Source of the DNA: Antedon mediterranea
Lineage: Eukaryota > Echinodermata > Crinoidea > Comatulida > Antedonidae
Assembly: GCF_964355755.1 (NCBI RefSeq)
Contig: NC_092671.1
Span: 36,225,304-36,289,303, forward strand
Length of the DNA: 64,000 nt
Reading direction: 5' to 3'
A model generated the notes under the pieces. That model had not been told where the DNA came from and made no database searches. It saw only the letters and a program-made list of their open reading frames with translations. Below, piece by piece: positions 46,845 to 59,700 of the stretch. Position numbers and translations under genes: made by a program. Numbering within the stretch: the stretch's first letter is position 1; the number at the start of each line of letters is the position of its first letter.

Positions 46845-48055
46845 TATAACCATATAACTACATAACGCTGTGGTGTGTGTCACACATTGTGGCTTCTTAA
46901 TTAAACAAATTAATTAACAAAAAATTAAAAATCCGGCTCTATAGCTTTGAGGAAATGTCCCTGTAGTATGTTCATGCCAAATCCCAGCTCAATACTATAA
47001 CGAATAAGGGAGGAGTAGTACTTTAAAAATCGCACTTTTTACTCAATAGTGTCCAGACGGAGGAAGCGAAGGAGAAAATGAGTAAGTACTAGACTCGGGT
47101 ACCCCCCGAGTAAAAATCGTTTCTACAGGTGGCGCTAGTCAATAAGAATGCTTAGATGAGGACCGTAGACTCAAATATTAATATCAAATCCTAATTATTT
47201 TTGACAAAAAAAAAGTGGGGGAGGGAAGACGATACAAACACGAAAACGATAAAAAGATTACCAAAAAAGGGGAGAAATAGACCAAAAATGATGACAAAAA
47301 ATATTAATATAATTAATATAACAATATGTATCTACAGTATATATCAATTTACGTAAGGGCAAAATCCGGTAAATCGCGCGTTACTTCTAGAATGTTTACT
47401 CGGTGGTATATAAAAATGGTTCGTACTTTCGGTGCTGATTTTAACCAATTCCAATATCTCAGTCTCTCTCAGTATAATTATTTGGTTTAACACAAGTAGG
47501 TAAATTTATTGGTCCTTAGGGGATAAACTTAACACCTTTAGATATAGAATTGCAATTTTGATAATACTGTAAATACGTATTACACATTTAAATGTCCATG
47601 ATTATTTTTTCGCACCAATGTGAACTTTTGCGAGGTGACGCTTGAGATTGGTCAACTCATGTTCGTGATTGCGTCGGCGTCTAAAAGTGGGCACCAATAT
47701 TTAGAGAGGGGAGAGATGGGGGAGGGGTGATTAGGGGGGGGGGAGGAGCAGGTAAATATAATTGCTGCACAACACATCGTTTAATTCTATTCATTAAGCC
47801 ACAAATTACTTCTAACCAATAATTCGCATTATAGTGTCTTTACACTGGCAGTGAGCGTGACCATGGATTCTATTTACAGAAGATAACGATACACCATACT
47901 GTGTCTGATTGATTGTTTCGTTCGTGCATAGTATTGTAAAGAGCCGTGGACGTGATGACCTTGTGTCTCTCAGTCTACTCTTAAATGTCGATCATAATAC
48001 AGAAAACAATAGACATAATAATAACGGGGTTATATATTGACTGATAATGTACTGT
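46845..48055. other. Intergenic DNA, nothing recognised
   Basis: Includes a G-rich stretch at 47699-47750 (GGGGAGAGATGGGGGAGGGG) that could fold as a quadruplex. No gene seen. Confidence 0.5.
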
Positions 48056-48059
48056 ATCT

Positions 48060-48333
48060 AATAGATATTGTCCTCCAAAAACATGAAAAATGAAGATTAA
48101 TTAAATCAGACTTTGAATAGGTAGTATTTTGTAGGTTGATAAATTAATTTCTTTCGTTTAAAAAAACAAAATGTTTTCACTTTTATAAAATAAAAACATA
48201 AATTTAACCAAAAACCCACTGGCTTTGTTTTTCCATCCAATTTTTGGTCAAAGTGAATAACTATTATGTGACATTAAAATGGCATATTAAAAAAAATTAA
48301 GAATTATTTTTTCAGGTAGACAATACATCTTTA
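48060..48333. mobile_element. MITE family A, nearly full copy
   Basis: Left AGATATTGTCCTCCAAAAAC, right GTAGACAATACATCTT plus TA. Confidence 0.85.
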
Positions 48334-48384
48334 AAGCTAACTCTAGTGACACCGGACCAAAACATACCATCGTAAAATGCTAGT

Positions 48385-48533
48385 GGTCTAATGATAGTGT
48401 GATGTTCCCAAATATGGCAGTGATATGCCCAAATATGGTAGTGATATGCCCAAACATGGTAGTGATATGACATCATCATGTCCATATATAGCCACATTTT
48501 TTGTCACAACAGTTTTATAGTGTAGACAGAGCT
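48385..48533. mobile_element. MITE family B, left end worn
   Basis: Three ATGCCCAAATATGG-type motifs and right end ATAGTGTAGACAGAGCTTA. Confidence 0.85.
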
Positions 48534-48953
48534 TATACACACCTGGTATGTTGAATAAAAACACAAAATGCTAGAATAGGAAAGACTAGAATAAGGAGGA
48601 GTTCAGAAAACATTCGACGTCCGACAAAACAATTTAACGACATTTAATATCAACAACGTTAATAATTAATTGTTGGTTCATCAGTTCAAGTCTTAATTTA
48701 TTCCATCTATGCATAATAATAATAATCATTGCATTATCACCATGCGAGGTATATACATCGTCCAATGGAAAGAATATAAAAAAGTCGTTGGCCAGTAACA
48801 AATACGGGAATTCGCGAAGAACAATAGGCCTACAAGTTCCCATAATAGAAGAACTGCGGGTGTTAAATACACCATTGAATCAAACTAGTTGTCTTTATTA
48901 CGCACTCCATTATAATACAAGACACGATACCATTTAGTATCATTAAGACTCGA

Positions 48954-51145
48954 TTGAATTCATTCAGAGTCGACATGAACAGGACACAGAAACGACGAAA
49001 TTCGTTAGCGATTCCAGTACCGTCGTCGCCACGTGAATTCGGAGTCGGCGGTAAGAACGGAACACAGGAACGACGAAATTCGTTAACGATTCCAGTAACG
49101 TCGCCACGTGAAATCAGAGTCGGTGGTAAGAACGGAACACAGAAACGACGGAATTCGTTAGCGATTCCAGTAACGTCGCCACGTGAAATCGGAGTCGGTG
49201 GTAAGAACGGAACACAGAAACGACGGAATTCGTTAGCGATTCCAGTAACGTCGCCACGTGAAATCGGAGTCGGTGGTAAGAACGGAACACAGGAACTACG
49301 AAATTCGTTAACGATTCCAGTACCGTCGTCACGCGAATTCGGAGTCGGCGGTAAGAACGGAACACAGAAACGACGAAATTCGTTAGCGATCCCAGTAACG
49401 TCGCCACGTCCTTCTTCTATAGAAGCTCGTAGAAAATCAGCGGACAGTGGTTTGTTGCCCAGGCCTACATCTAGCTCTGACGATCAACCTGTACTTCAAG
49501 TTCCGAACAGCTTCAACAGCAGGCGGAGGTCTTCCATATCGCATAACATCGAGAGGTTAACAAATGCTAGAGATGCAAGGACCGCTGCCATTGAAAATCT
49601 CGTGGTTACAAATAAAAAAAAACAAGATAAAGCAATGGAAAAAAAATACACCCAGAAGGTAAGAAATTTGGTTGTGAAATTCAAATTGAAAAATAATATA
49701 TCATCTTTTCAAGGTTATATAGATATTCATGAACAATATTATTTATTTTTATACCTACTGTGTAGGCCTATAATATCTCACGTCTACCGTTTGAAATGTA
49801 ACTAGATTTGAACTCGTCACTTTGACGAGTTAGTTATCCGCACAACAAACGCCACGTGCACGTCATACATTAGAAAATGCGCAGAGCCTGTAAATTAAAT
49901 TTATATGATATATAGAGACAGTTTCTTGTTCGCAAATGTTTGGTATTGTCCATTTGTATAATACATGTGAAATCACATCCGTATTTATACTGGGAAGGTT
50001 TTAAACTATACTTTTAAAATAAATTCAAAAATTAAAGTACAGGCCATCTGGCAGTGGCGTAACGGCTAGAGCGTTCACTGGCTAAACCCAGGGGGCCCAT
50101 AAGCAGCGGACCAGGGAAAAAACAGGCATATCCCAAAAAAGGCTAAAAACGCCCAGCATTGGAGTACCACTTAGGGTTCCTAAACCAGGGGCCTCATGTC
50201 TCTTCGTAACGCAACTGCTTTCTGGGGCGCGTGTCTTTGCGAGTCAATACAATTAAAGAATGCAGGGCCAAATGTACGTCACATGCGGCGGGAACGATTA
50301 CTTAATATGATTTCTACTACTAGGCCTACTACTTATAATAATTACTAAAATGGAAGGTATAAAAATAATAACTAAGATTCCTTTTTGTAACAGCCATACA
50401 AATTATAAGCGAAGTTACAGAACGTCTCGAAACCTGGTTGTTACAAAAGAAATATTTGTTATACCTATTGTATAACCAAATGACATTTGTCCAACATATA
50501 AATATAATGTACATTTATTTACAATAGACATCCGACGAAAAATTGAAGAGTGACGATACAAGATTGAAAACACCTAAAAGCAACTGGAAGAAAGCAGATC
50601 CAATAGGCCTACAACAACCAGACATGAAGAAAAAAACAATAGAACAATCATCGGGAAAAACAGTAAAAAACCAAAGTATAAACTCACAACGAAGACGTTC
50701 AGTGGTAACAGGACTTATTGATGTTTCCGGGGAGCCTATAAACCTCGCGGCTTTAATGGAAAAACAAAAATTACCTAATGATGAACAAGCAAATAACTCG
50801 AACAGCAAAATAGAAGCAGGTACCGACGTACATGGTACACGAAAACCGAATTCAAAAAAGAATTCTATTCGTACGATGGAACAAATCGTTAACGACGTGG
50901 AAGAAGAGTTAAAGGAACGGATAGATAAACGGAAAGCGGCAGAGGCTCGTTATAATACAAGGCTATACGACTCGACGTCCCGGAATCAGTTTTATCTCCC
51001 GCCTCAACTACATCAACGTAACCAAACGCGCAGAGGGTCCATTCAACTTAAAAAGTTTCTAGAAAGTGTTAACGATGAAAGACGTACAATTGAAATTATT
51101 GAAATGAACGAAATTAGATTAAAAAATGCAAAAGAAGGACTATGA
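48954..51145 (+). CDS. Unknown basic protein with six R-R-N-S repeats (two exons)
   Basis: Exon 1 is 48954-49658 and exon 2 is 50528-51145, joined in phase 0 (AAG/GTAAGA donor, TTTACAATAG acceptor); 440 residues. I do not recognise the family. Residues ~7-155 are six near-identical repeats of 25 residues with core QKRRNSLAIPVTSPRE, encoded by 75 bp units that are almost identical in DNA, so they were copied or homogenised recently. Further basic-Ser motifs follow outside the repeats: ARRKSA, SRRRSSIS, QRRRSVV and TRRGSIQL. R-R-x-S followed by a hydrophobic residue is the classic PKA-type phosphorylation consensus, so this may be a multi-site phospho-target. The second half is charged and probably helical (VEEELKERIDKRKAAEARY). 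No signal peptide or membrane segment is visible. An AATAAA signal lies at 51209-51214. The start is the first ATG of the open frame; MNRTQKRRNS at 48975 is an alternative. Confidence 0.8.
48975..49415 (+). repeat. Coding 75 bp tandem repeat, six units
   Basis: GGTAAGAACGGAACACAG starts each unit; units differ by a few bases. Codes the R-R-N-S repeats. Confidence 0.95.
49850..50500 (+). other. Intron of the R-R-N-S repeat gene
   Basis: Holds an unclassified GC-richer segment at 50040-50270 starting CATCTGGCAGTGGCGTAACG, which looks like a dispersed repeat. Confidence 0.4.
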
Positions 51146-51208
51146 ATAGAATAATGCACCCGTCCGTCTAATGGACGGACACCATCTTATAATGATTGTA
51201 AGTTCGGG

Positions 51209-51214
51209 AATAAA
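51209..51214 (+). other. Polyadenylation signal of the R-R-N-S repeat gene
   Basis: AATAAA 64 bp after the stop codon at 51145, on the coding strand. Confidence 0.5.
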
Positions 51215-51559
51215 AAAAGATCTACAGTTATATAGTATAGTACAATGCAGTATACACACATCTGGGTGTATAGTGGCGAGAGGTACATTATACAGTATTG
51301 ATATTAGAAGCAAGATAAAGTGAATAAGTTAATAATATTCTTCTTTATATTTAATTAACCTAATAATAATAATGAAAAACAATATAATAAATGAATAGAA
51401 TAGTTCTATTACGTAATATCAGCGAAGAGTGCAATTTTACTCTTCCCTTGTAATAATTATAAAATACAATTGTAAAACAGACGTATACGCTTCGGGTTTA
51501 TTTATTTAAGTTATAGATCCAGGTTTTTGAAAACAAAAAACACTCTTTTTTGTCTTTGT

Positions 51560-51779
51560 AAAGCTCTGTCTACACTATCACTACTCCCGTGTCATACTTA
51601 TATGGTTTTTTTTTGTTATGTAGAAAGATAATAATAAAATCAAACTTGACAAAATAAAGTGTGATATGCTCAAATATGGTAGGTGATATGCCCAAATATG
51701 GTAGTAATATGACATCATCATGTATGGGCACATCACATTTTTTTGTCACATAAAGTTTGATAGTGTAGACAGAGCTTAA
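51560..51779. mobile_element. MITE family B copy with insertion
   Basis: TAAAGCTCTGTCTACACTAT at left and GATAGTGTAGACAGAGCTTA at right, with about 60 extra bases in the left part. Confidence 0.9.
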
Positions 51780-51789
51780 CACTACAAAG

Positions 51790-53070
51790 AATTTTGTTTT
51801 GACAGCAATATCAATTTAGAAAGATACCAGCATATATAAACTGGCTAAACATGGCAAAAAGTATACAGTAACATTATAAAGAGTTTATTATATCCTTGAG
51901 GACAGGTATGTATAGAATTTGGCACAAACGAATTTCTAAAACGTTGCACTGTCAAACAAATCCAGAATTGAATATACAGTTATTAGCAGTTCAGTGTTAT
52001 GCTTAGAAACGATACCAAATCTGTGAGTTAAAAATAAAAGTATCCATTAAAAAATCTTGTAGCAATTTAGTTGCTAATTAAACTAAATTTTTAGTTCAGA
52101 AGCATAGTTTTGTTTTGTATTTTATGTTATGAAATAGGCCTAATAGCAGTAAGGTAGTTTGGTATTATTATAGCTTTTTGATATTGGCGAAACTATTCCC
52201 TCCCTGTATCCTAAAACCTAATTCGATTCGAAAACATTAATAATAAGATATACAGAACATTTCTTCTATTTCTAAATACGGAAATCAGCTGTGGTTAAAG
52301 AGAAATGATGAGGAAATAGAGAAAATATAAGCCGACTTTCTTATATCTATGGATAAGGATTACTCAACCGGCCGACTGGTGGCGCTAATTCCTCTAGCGA
52401 TTCGATCATTTTGTTGCTGAGTAACAACACATGATAAACAATAACAATACCGAGAAACACAACCACCACAATTAATACTAAAATAGTACAACTCTGCTAT
52501 ATATATGATAATGAAAGGTTAGTATCATAAACGTACCCACTATCTACAGTCTAATAGATCCTACATGAGTTCATTATAACATAATAAGGTGCTAATGATC
52601 TGAAATGAAGTCCTTGTCTGCCACATCCCTACTAGCCTATAGGCCTAGCCTACTTACTAGTAGGCCTAGGCTAGGCCTACCAGCTAGCTAGGCTAGGCTG
52701 CTACTACTAGCCTGAGTCTAGGCCCTATCCTATCATAATATTAATAGTTAGGCCTAGGCTACATTCACCACTAGGCCTAGATTAGATTAGGTAGGCAAGC
52801 AATAGTGCAGGGTATACTTTTCGCTAGTTCCAGGCATGCCTAGTAAGCTAGGCCTATTAATGCCAATGGGAAAGTTACAAGAAGTGTCCCCTTGTTGATT
52901 ATTTTAAACAATAATAGGCCTAGCTAGGCCATTCTCTAGATTAGATGGTGGTAATATAATATTAAAATTACCCAACAAGAAGCAAGTTACAGTACTCGTT
53001 CATTTGGCGTAGATCTAATTAAATCTAATCTATCAATTTCAAAAAAGGGAATTTAATTGAAACAAAATTT
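51790..53070. other. Intergenic or 5' region of LRRD1
   Basis: Contains an AGGCCTAG/CTAGGCCT-rich patch at 52630-52930. An untranslated first exon of LRRD1 is likely here but cannot be placed. Confidence 0.45.
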
Positions 53071-53083
53071 TATTTTCTAGACA

Positions 53084-56081
53084 ATGAATTACGAAAATGA
53101 CATAAACATGTGCGATTTAGAAGCTTCCACAGAACTACAATTAATCTCTGATGACCTAGTGGAAGTTAAGCAAAACGACAGTAGCAACCAAACTGACCAT
53201 AAGTATGACCACATTTCAGATGAAGTGTTTATCAACGGTCAAGGCAAATACTGCTTAGATCTAAGTGAAAGCGGGTTAGAGCAATTACCTGATCAAGTAT
53301 GCTCAATTGACTACCTACAGTGCTTGCTACTTACAAATAATAATTTGGAAGAGTTATCTTCTAAGGCATCATCCATCACTGATCTGGAGATACTAGTATT
53401 ACAGTTCAACAGCCTATTTCATGTCCCTAAAGTCATTTTCAATTTACAGATTCTACAAATTCTAGATCTCAGCTCAAATGAAATTGTGAAACTTCCAGCA
53501 GAAATTTCACAATTAAAAGGTTTAAAGCAATTATTTGTAAATGATAATCGTCTGGAAGAAATTCCTGAAGAGTTGTGTTCCTTAGTTGATCTAACCGCTT
53601 TCTGCGCAAACCAAAACCAGCTTAAATCGCTGCCATCAGCGATCTCACGTTTGCGTAACCTACGTGTGCTTGCTTTGAACAATAACCGCCTTCAAAGATT
53701 ACCTAAGGAGGTATGTCTACTCGACCAGCTCGTGAAGTTGACCGTGTCTGGCAATTCTCTTCAAACTTTACCAGCTGACATTGAATTTTTTTTCAATCTA
53801 ATTGAGTTACATTTGGATAGTAACTGCTTAGAATATTTGCCAATACAGATGTACTGGTTACCTGAATTACAAGAGCTTAACCTTTCAAACAATTGTCTGA
53901 GAGAACTTTCAACTGAAATCAACCAACTGGACAAATTAAGAATCTTAAAACTGAATAACAACAAACTTAGAACATTACCTACGAGTCTCTGCCAACTATC
54001 TGAACTTAATGTTTTGGGTTTGAATGGTAATCAACTTGAACGTTTACCTAAAGGTATTCATCATCTACATAAACTGCAAGAGCTTTACTTGGACAACAAC
54101 AGCTTCAAATCTCTACCGGATGAGTTGTCTTTGCTGTCTAATCTTAGAGTAATTGATGTTAATGGAAATAAGCTTGACAGTATACCTGTTGAGTTCTCAA
54201 ATCTTAAGTACACTCAACAATTATCAATGTGTTCTAACATATTTAAATCTCTGCCGCTTGCTGCGTGTTCCATGCGGAAGATGGAAGTGCTAGCATTAGA
54301 TAACAATGTGCTGACCAGCATGATACCAGAAATCTCAGAGATGGAATCCTTACACACTGTCACCCTGTCCTCAAACAGTTTCAAAGACTTTCCTTTTGAG
54401 CTGACACACATACGATCTCTAACAACTATCAATTTAAGTGACAATCTTCTTTCCAACTTGCCATCCCAGATTCGACACCTGAGTAACTTAAAACATTTAG
54501 ACTTGACCAAAAACCAATTTACAACTATGCCTGAAGAAATTTGTAAACTGGAAAAGCTAGAAAAGCTGGCGATGGCCGAAAACAGCATCACAAAACTTCC
54601 TGAAGACATCAGCACGATGACGTCATTAACAACTCTGGACCTATCAAACAACAACTTCAAAACCTTTCCAATAGAGGTGTGTGGCTTACCAGCCATAGAG
54701 GTGTTGATCTACAAACAGGCTTTAGGATGCAAAAGCACATTTATACCAGATAACATCAAAGACCTTGGATTACTTAAAGAACTATATGTGGATGATAATG
54801 TTCTAGAAACATTACCAAAAACAATTTCAAAGTTGCAGAATTTGATAATCCTCTCTTGCCGAAACAATAACATTTCTAGACTCCCCAACTCGTTTGCTGA
54901 ACTTCAATCTTTACGTTGCTTGGACTTGGAAAATAATCAACTGAGTGATCTCCCAAGAGGTTTTGATAAGTTGACCAACTTACACCAGTTAAAGCTTGAG
55001 TTGAACCCATTAACTCATCCACCATCGCAAATATGTGATGGAGGTGCAATGCAACCTATTTCAAGGTTTTTAATGGCTGCTGCAGCCCATCAAGGTACTA
55101 ACATAAGCATATATATAATTTAATTTCATATTCTGTAAAAACATAATTGAAATTCTTCTATAATGACCAAGTATAATCCCATGCTTGTTCAAGTATAATC
55201 CCACCTCCTGATTTAGGCTAAATTCAGACACAAGACTTTGGTAAATCCATTGTTTAATCCAAGTATAATCCCATGCTTGTTCAAGTAAAATCCCACCACC
55301 TGATTTAGGCTAAATTCAGACAAGACTTTGGTAAATCCATTGTTTAATCCAAGTATAATCCCATGCTTGATCAAGTATAATCTCACCACCTGATTTAGGC
55401 TAAATTCAGACAAGACTTTGGTAAATCCATTGTTTAATCCAAGTATAATCCCATGCTTGTTCAAGTAAAATCCCACCACCTGATTTAGGCTAAATTCAGA
55501 CAAGACTTTGGTAAATGCATTGTTTAATCCAAGTACTGTATAATCCCACCTCCTGATTTTTGCACAAGGCCTTCTAAGACTCTGACATTCATTCAATTTA
55601 ATTTATTTCCACATACACCACCCACATATGGAAGATGCATATCAAATATAAGATCTGTGCTACGCATTAATAATAATAATAATGTAGCATGGCACCATGA
55701 CTAAAGTGATGTGTTTTATGTTGTTTTACAAACTACCAAACCCTCTGTAAATAGTCTTAATTATTAAAAATCACTTTTTATTATGCAGATGCGCTGTTGA
55801 AGAAGATGTTTGAGTGCGTTTCGTACAACATGCGCGAGCGTGAAGCGAAGGAACTGATGCGTGTCTTTCGTTTCAGTAAGGACGTTACTGAATCAATTGA
55901 GAAAGAGTACAAAGAAGACACGCGTAGTATGGTGCTCCACGTACTCAAAAGGTGGCGTAAATCGCGACAGAAAAATGCAAATGCATCCGAGTTAATACGA
56001 TATATCGGTCTAATAATGATGCCCGTCTTGGCAAAAAAACTGTGTTCTATTAATTTGTATGCGCAATCACACAAACTATAA
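53084..56081 (+). CDS. LRRD1: LRRD1, leucine-rich repeats and death domain protein
   Basis: Exon 1 is 53084-55094 and exon 2 is 55789-56081, joined in phase 1 (CATCAAG/GTACT donor, TTATGCAG acceptor); 767 residues against about 860 in the human protein. Residues ~60-650 are some two dozen tandem leucine-rich repeats of about 23 residues (pattern LxxLxLxxNxLxxLPxxI), the short regular type typical of this family. Exon 2 codes a death-fold domain: ALLKKMFECVSYNMRERE, a conserved KEDTRSMVLHVLKRWRKS core, then a helical tail ending AKKL. The LRR plus C-terminal death domain order is that of LRRD1. Its cellular role is poorly known; protein-protein scaffolding is expected. An acceptor (TATTTTCTAG) just 4 bp before the ATG suggests an untranslated first exon upstream. 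The intron between the coding exons is mostly a 90 bp tandem array. Confidence 0.9.
55150..55560. repeat. 90 bp tandem array in the LRRD1 intron
   Basis: Units end TGTTTAATCC at 55260, 55350, 55440 and 55530. Each has CAAGTATAATCCCATGCTTG and TTTAGGCTAAATTCAGACA. Confidence 0.95.
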
Positions 56082-56760
56082 GCAAATTCAGTAACTACAT
56101 AATATAAATCATATCTGCTGCAGTAATGAAATTGCTGCAGCAGATGAAGCAGATATTACAGGGCTAATAGGGCTAAATATACCCCAGTGCTAGGTGTCCA
56201 ACAAGCCAAGACAATATTTAGTACTGAAGCTTAGATTTTATCGAGTTATTATATGAAGAATCATGGAAACACTCATAAAACAAACCATTACTTTGTATAA
56301 AATCTAGTATTTAATATTCTCGAAAAAAATGATTGATCATTGCTTTATTTCCATTTCAAATTTAGTAAGTTTCATTTGAATCTAAACAAGCATTTAGACG
56401 ATCTGTAGTTGCTATACTTTCTGTATAACAATCATAGCGCACGAAAGACAGCAGCCTGACGAAAGCGTTTATATATATCTTTTGAAAACTGCATTAATAC
56501 ACTGTATGAATACTAAAGTGGAATAGTATTAAACAAACTACAATTAATAGTGTTAGTTATTGTTCTATCCAGTAATTTTTATTTTGTCTGAAATTAATAT
56601 ATAAAAAACTACTAGGAGCGTTACCTGCACTGGTATCACAGCTCCTATTGTGGTTGTGCATAGCATATAGCCTTGTGGTCCAAGTAAAACATTTTACAGT
56701 TTTTGGTGTATGAGAAATGCTGCAGGCCGTTTGTAATTATTATCCTCAATGTTGTAGTAA

Positions 56761-59700
56761 TCACATGAGATGTTCAAGAAGTGTGTCACGCTCACAAACT
56801 AGGAACTGCTTCAAGAGAAACTCAACATTCTCTTCACATCGTTTTACTTGATTTTCCAATGCAATTCGAAAGTCCTCTTTGCCACCTTTCACAACACCTC
56901 TTGTAACTACTTTTTGCCTAAATGATAATGTAAAGGAATAACCTTACTTCAGGATTCGCTTCATAGATTAACTTTCATGACTATAACCAAATGCATTATA
57001 AATACTGTGAGGGCGTGTGGCGCAGCGTGTTGGATATTGGATTGCTGATCGTAAGATCGTGGTTTGAATCCAACTCTCACCAAAATTCTTGTATCCTTAG
57101 GTAAGACACTTTACTTACATTTGCCTCTCTCCACCCTAAGCTAAGCTAATGCTAACGGCCGTGGTGCCCATCTCCATTTCTTTAGCGTTTGGGCCAGACT
57201 CCACTATGTGTGTATGTTTGTGGGGGTACGCCACTCCTCCCGCACAAACGAGTCTGATTTACCTTCCCAGTACTTTTTACATACCGGTACCCATTTCTAT
57301 CACCTGGGTGGGGAGGAACAATGTGGATAAAGAATCTTGCTCAAGGACTCAACACTGCAGTGACTGAGCCGGGGCTTGAACCGACAACCTCTTGATTGCA
57401 AGTCCAATGATCTAACCACTGCGCCACAGGTGTATAAAATGGGTTAGATCTAGACACAACTTTGCGCTGATTACTAGCTGCATTATGGGAGTATTTTTTC
57501 AGTGTTTGAAATGACCAGCGCATTGATAGTTTGGTTTGCGCTATATAAGAATGAACTATTATTATAAATAGAATTGAGTACACATTATACTACAGTATAG
57601 TATACACATCTTTTAAACATTTTAATAAATTTATTTCACAAAACAAAAATCCAAAAGTTAACCTTTGTGCTGGAGGTAAAAGGTCAATCTCAATTTGACC
57701 TGCTTCTTCTGTTGCCAGGAATGCAAACTCTTCAAGAATATCAATGTCTGATATCAAGTCAAGGAATTGTAGCTCATATCCAGAACATTTAAAGTGGGTG
57801 GAACTTCAATCCATGTGTGCAGAATGAAAATGGGCTGGCTTTTGTAATTCAAGTGTAAAGAGCACTCCCACCCATAAATAAGGCCAATTTACACATACAA
57901 GGGGTAACGGTAATCTGAAAATGTGTAGCTTGTCCCCTGTAGAATATATGTATATCTATCCTGAGCAGAAACACCCGTCCGCTCCACATTGTGTGTAAAT
58001 GGTCATAAAGAATAACATAGATTCTATATTTTTATTACCGTTACCACTCGTCTGTATAAATTGACCTTTAATGGCATTTAAGCGGTATATGATCAATATA
58101 TTATATTGCAGCAATTGCTCTTCTTGTTTTGCCAGCACATACCATTGCATGTCAATATCCACACAACAACATTATTGTATTGTATTTATAAATTGTAGAA
58201 TCCCTATAGAGGCACCTGGCATTACTAAAAAAAGTGTCCCCATAATAAAAGTGTTCCCTGAATGGGGTTGGCCATATCCCACTTGCTCATTCCCAGTCGC
58301 TCTATCCCTGTAGGACAAGTTCTAAGTACTGTATATAAATTGTAAAGGATACTGATTATAAACTTAAAAAATAAGCTGTAGGTGAATGTTCCTTGTTTGC
58401 GAATTTTTTTAATTGCATCAGAAAACAGTGACTCTTCCTTCGGCCAATTATATTGCATCAACACTATCATGTGACCCAGTGCTTTGTCATCTTTTGTACT
58501 GTGATGGTGAAATGACTTTTTCTAGATAAAATAAAACTTTGTATGAGTAGGGAAAAGTAAATAGTCTATACATTTTCAAAAATATAATTATTTATGTATA
58601 CTTTTAATTTGATCTGAGATTTTTAATAAAGTTATTATTTTATTTTTATTTATTCAATTTTCAGGCACACAAAAAATATGACAACAAGACAGCGGTGCAG
58701 CACCCTGAGGATTGCCATGCGTGCAAAGCACTATCAAGATGGCTCTCCATGTACTGCACTTGAACATATAAGTAAACAATAAAATTACAAAGAGATAAAA
58801 ATTTAAAAATTGCGAGGCATCAAATTGAACAATCATTAAAATTGAATCTAAAAATATATAAATATACTGTAAATATTATGTACAGATAAAAATGATTGTT
58901 TAAAGATAACAAGTTTAAAGTTGCCTGACATAAGACCGGAGAGCTTATTATTAAGATATAAAAAAAAAATTAATAAAAATAAAAAATTAATTTGGAAAAA
59001 CTCCTGACTACAACACAGTACATACAGTAAAAGTAAAAGCGCTACATTTTATTATTAACATGCAACACTAACAAAATATGTTCGCAGGAAAAATTAAATA
59101 AAGATGTATAAAGAAGTATATATCTTAAACTCATTATAAAGTAAGATATATAAAACATATTCCAAGCAAAACACACTGTTTATTGTCAGTGTATTTTATT
59201 TATGATGTCAATTATACTTAATTACATACTTCAAGTTTTGAATTACAAATTTGAATATAATTAAATTTATACTTCATCATATTAGTTAAGATTAAGTTTT
59301 TAAGAAAAGGGAGGATATTTTATATTCCTCCTCTTCGTTTATATCCTCTCTACCCGAACAAGATAGTGACTTTTATTGATTTTAATGACTGTTTATAGTC
59401 TTTTATTACCATGTTTTATCTATATACTTTAATTAATGTAAATGAAAGCAAATGTGGTTTTATATTGAAATCAATCATCTTATTGTGTAAATATGCATGT
59501 ATTTTAACTACTTTTAACACTGTAAGATTCTTAATAATATACATTCGGAAGGAAAGAATGCATACAAACATTTAATTGTCACAAATGTACATATATATAT
59601 ATATATATATATGCATATTAAACAGATAATTTTTTTGGGGGGGGGGGGGGGTCATTGTGAGAGTTTAACTTCAAATTTTGATCCCTAAAATGGTCTTATA

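Noticed and set aside
49114-49407. Minus-strand repeat open frame (RSYHRLRFHVATLLESL)
   Set aside because: Antisense of the R-R-N-S repeat exon; periodicity is inherited from the plus-strand repeat.
53419-54696. Long minus-strand open frames within LRRD1
   Set aside because: They are antisense to leucine-rich repeats, show no domain of their own and no splice context.
55213-55596. Repeat-bearing minus-strand open frame (LGLNNGFTKVLSEFSLNQVV)
   Set aside because: Produced by the 90 bp intronic array, whose length is a multiple of three, so one frame stays open by chance.
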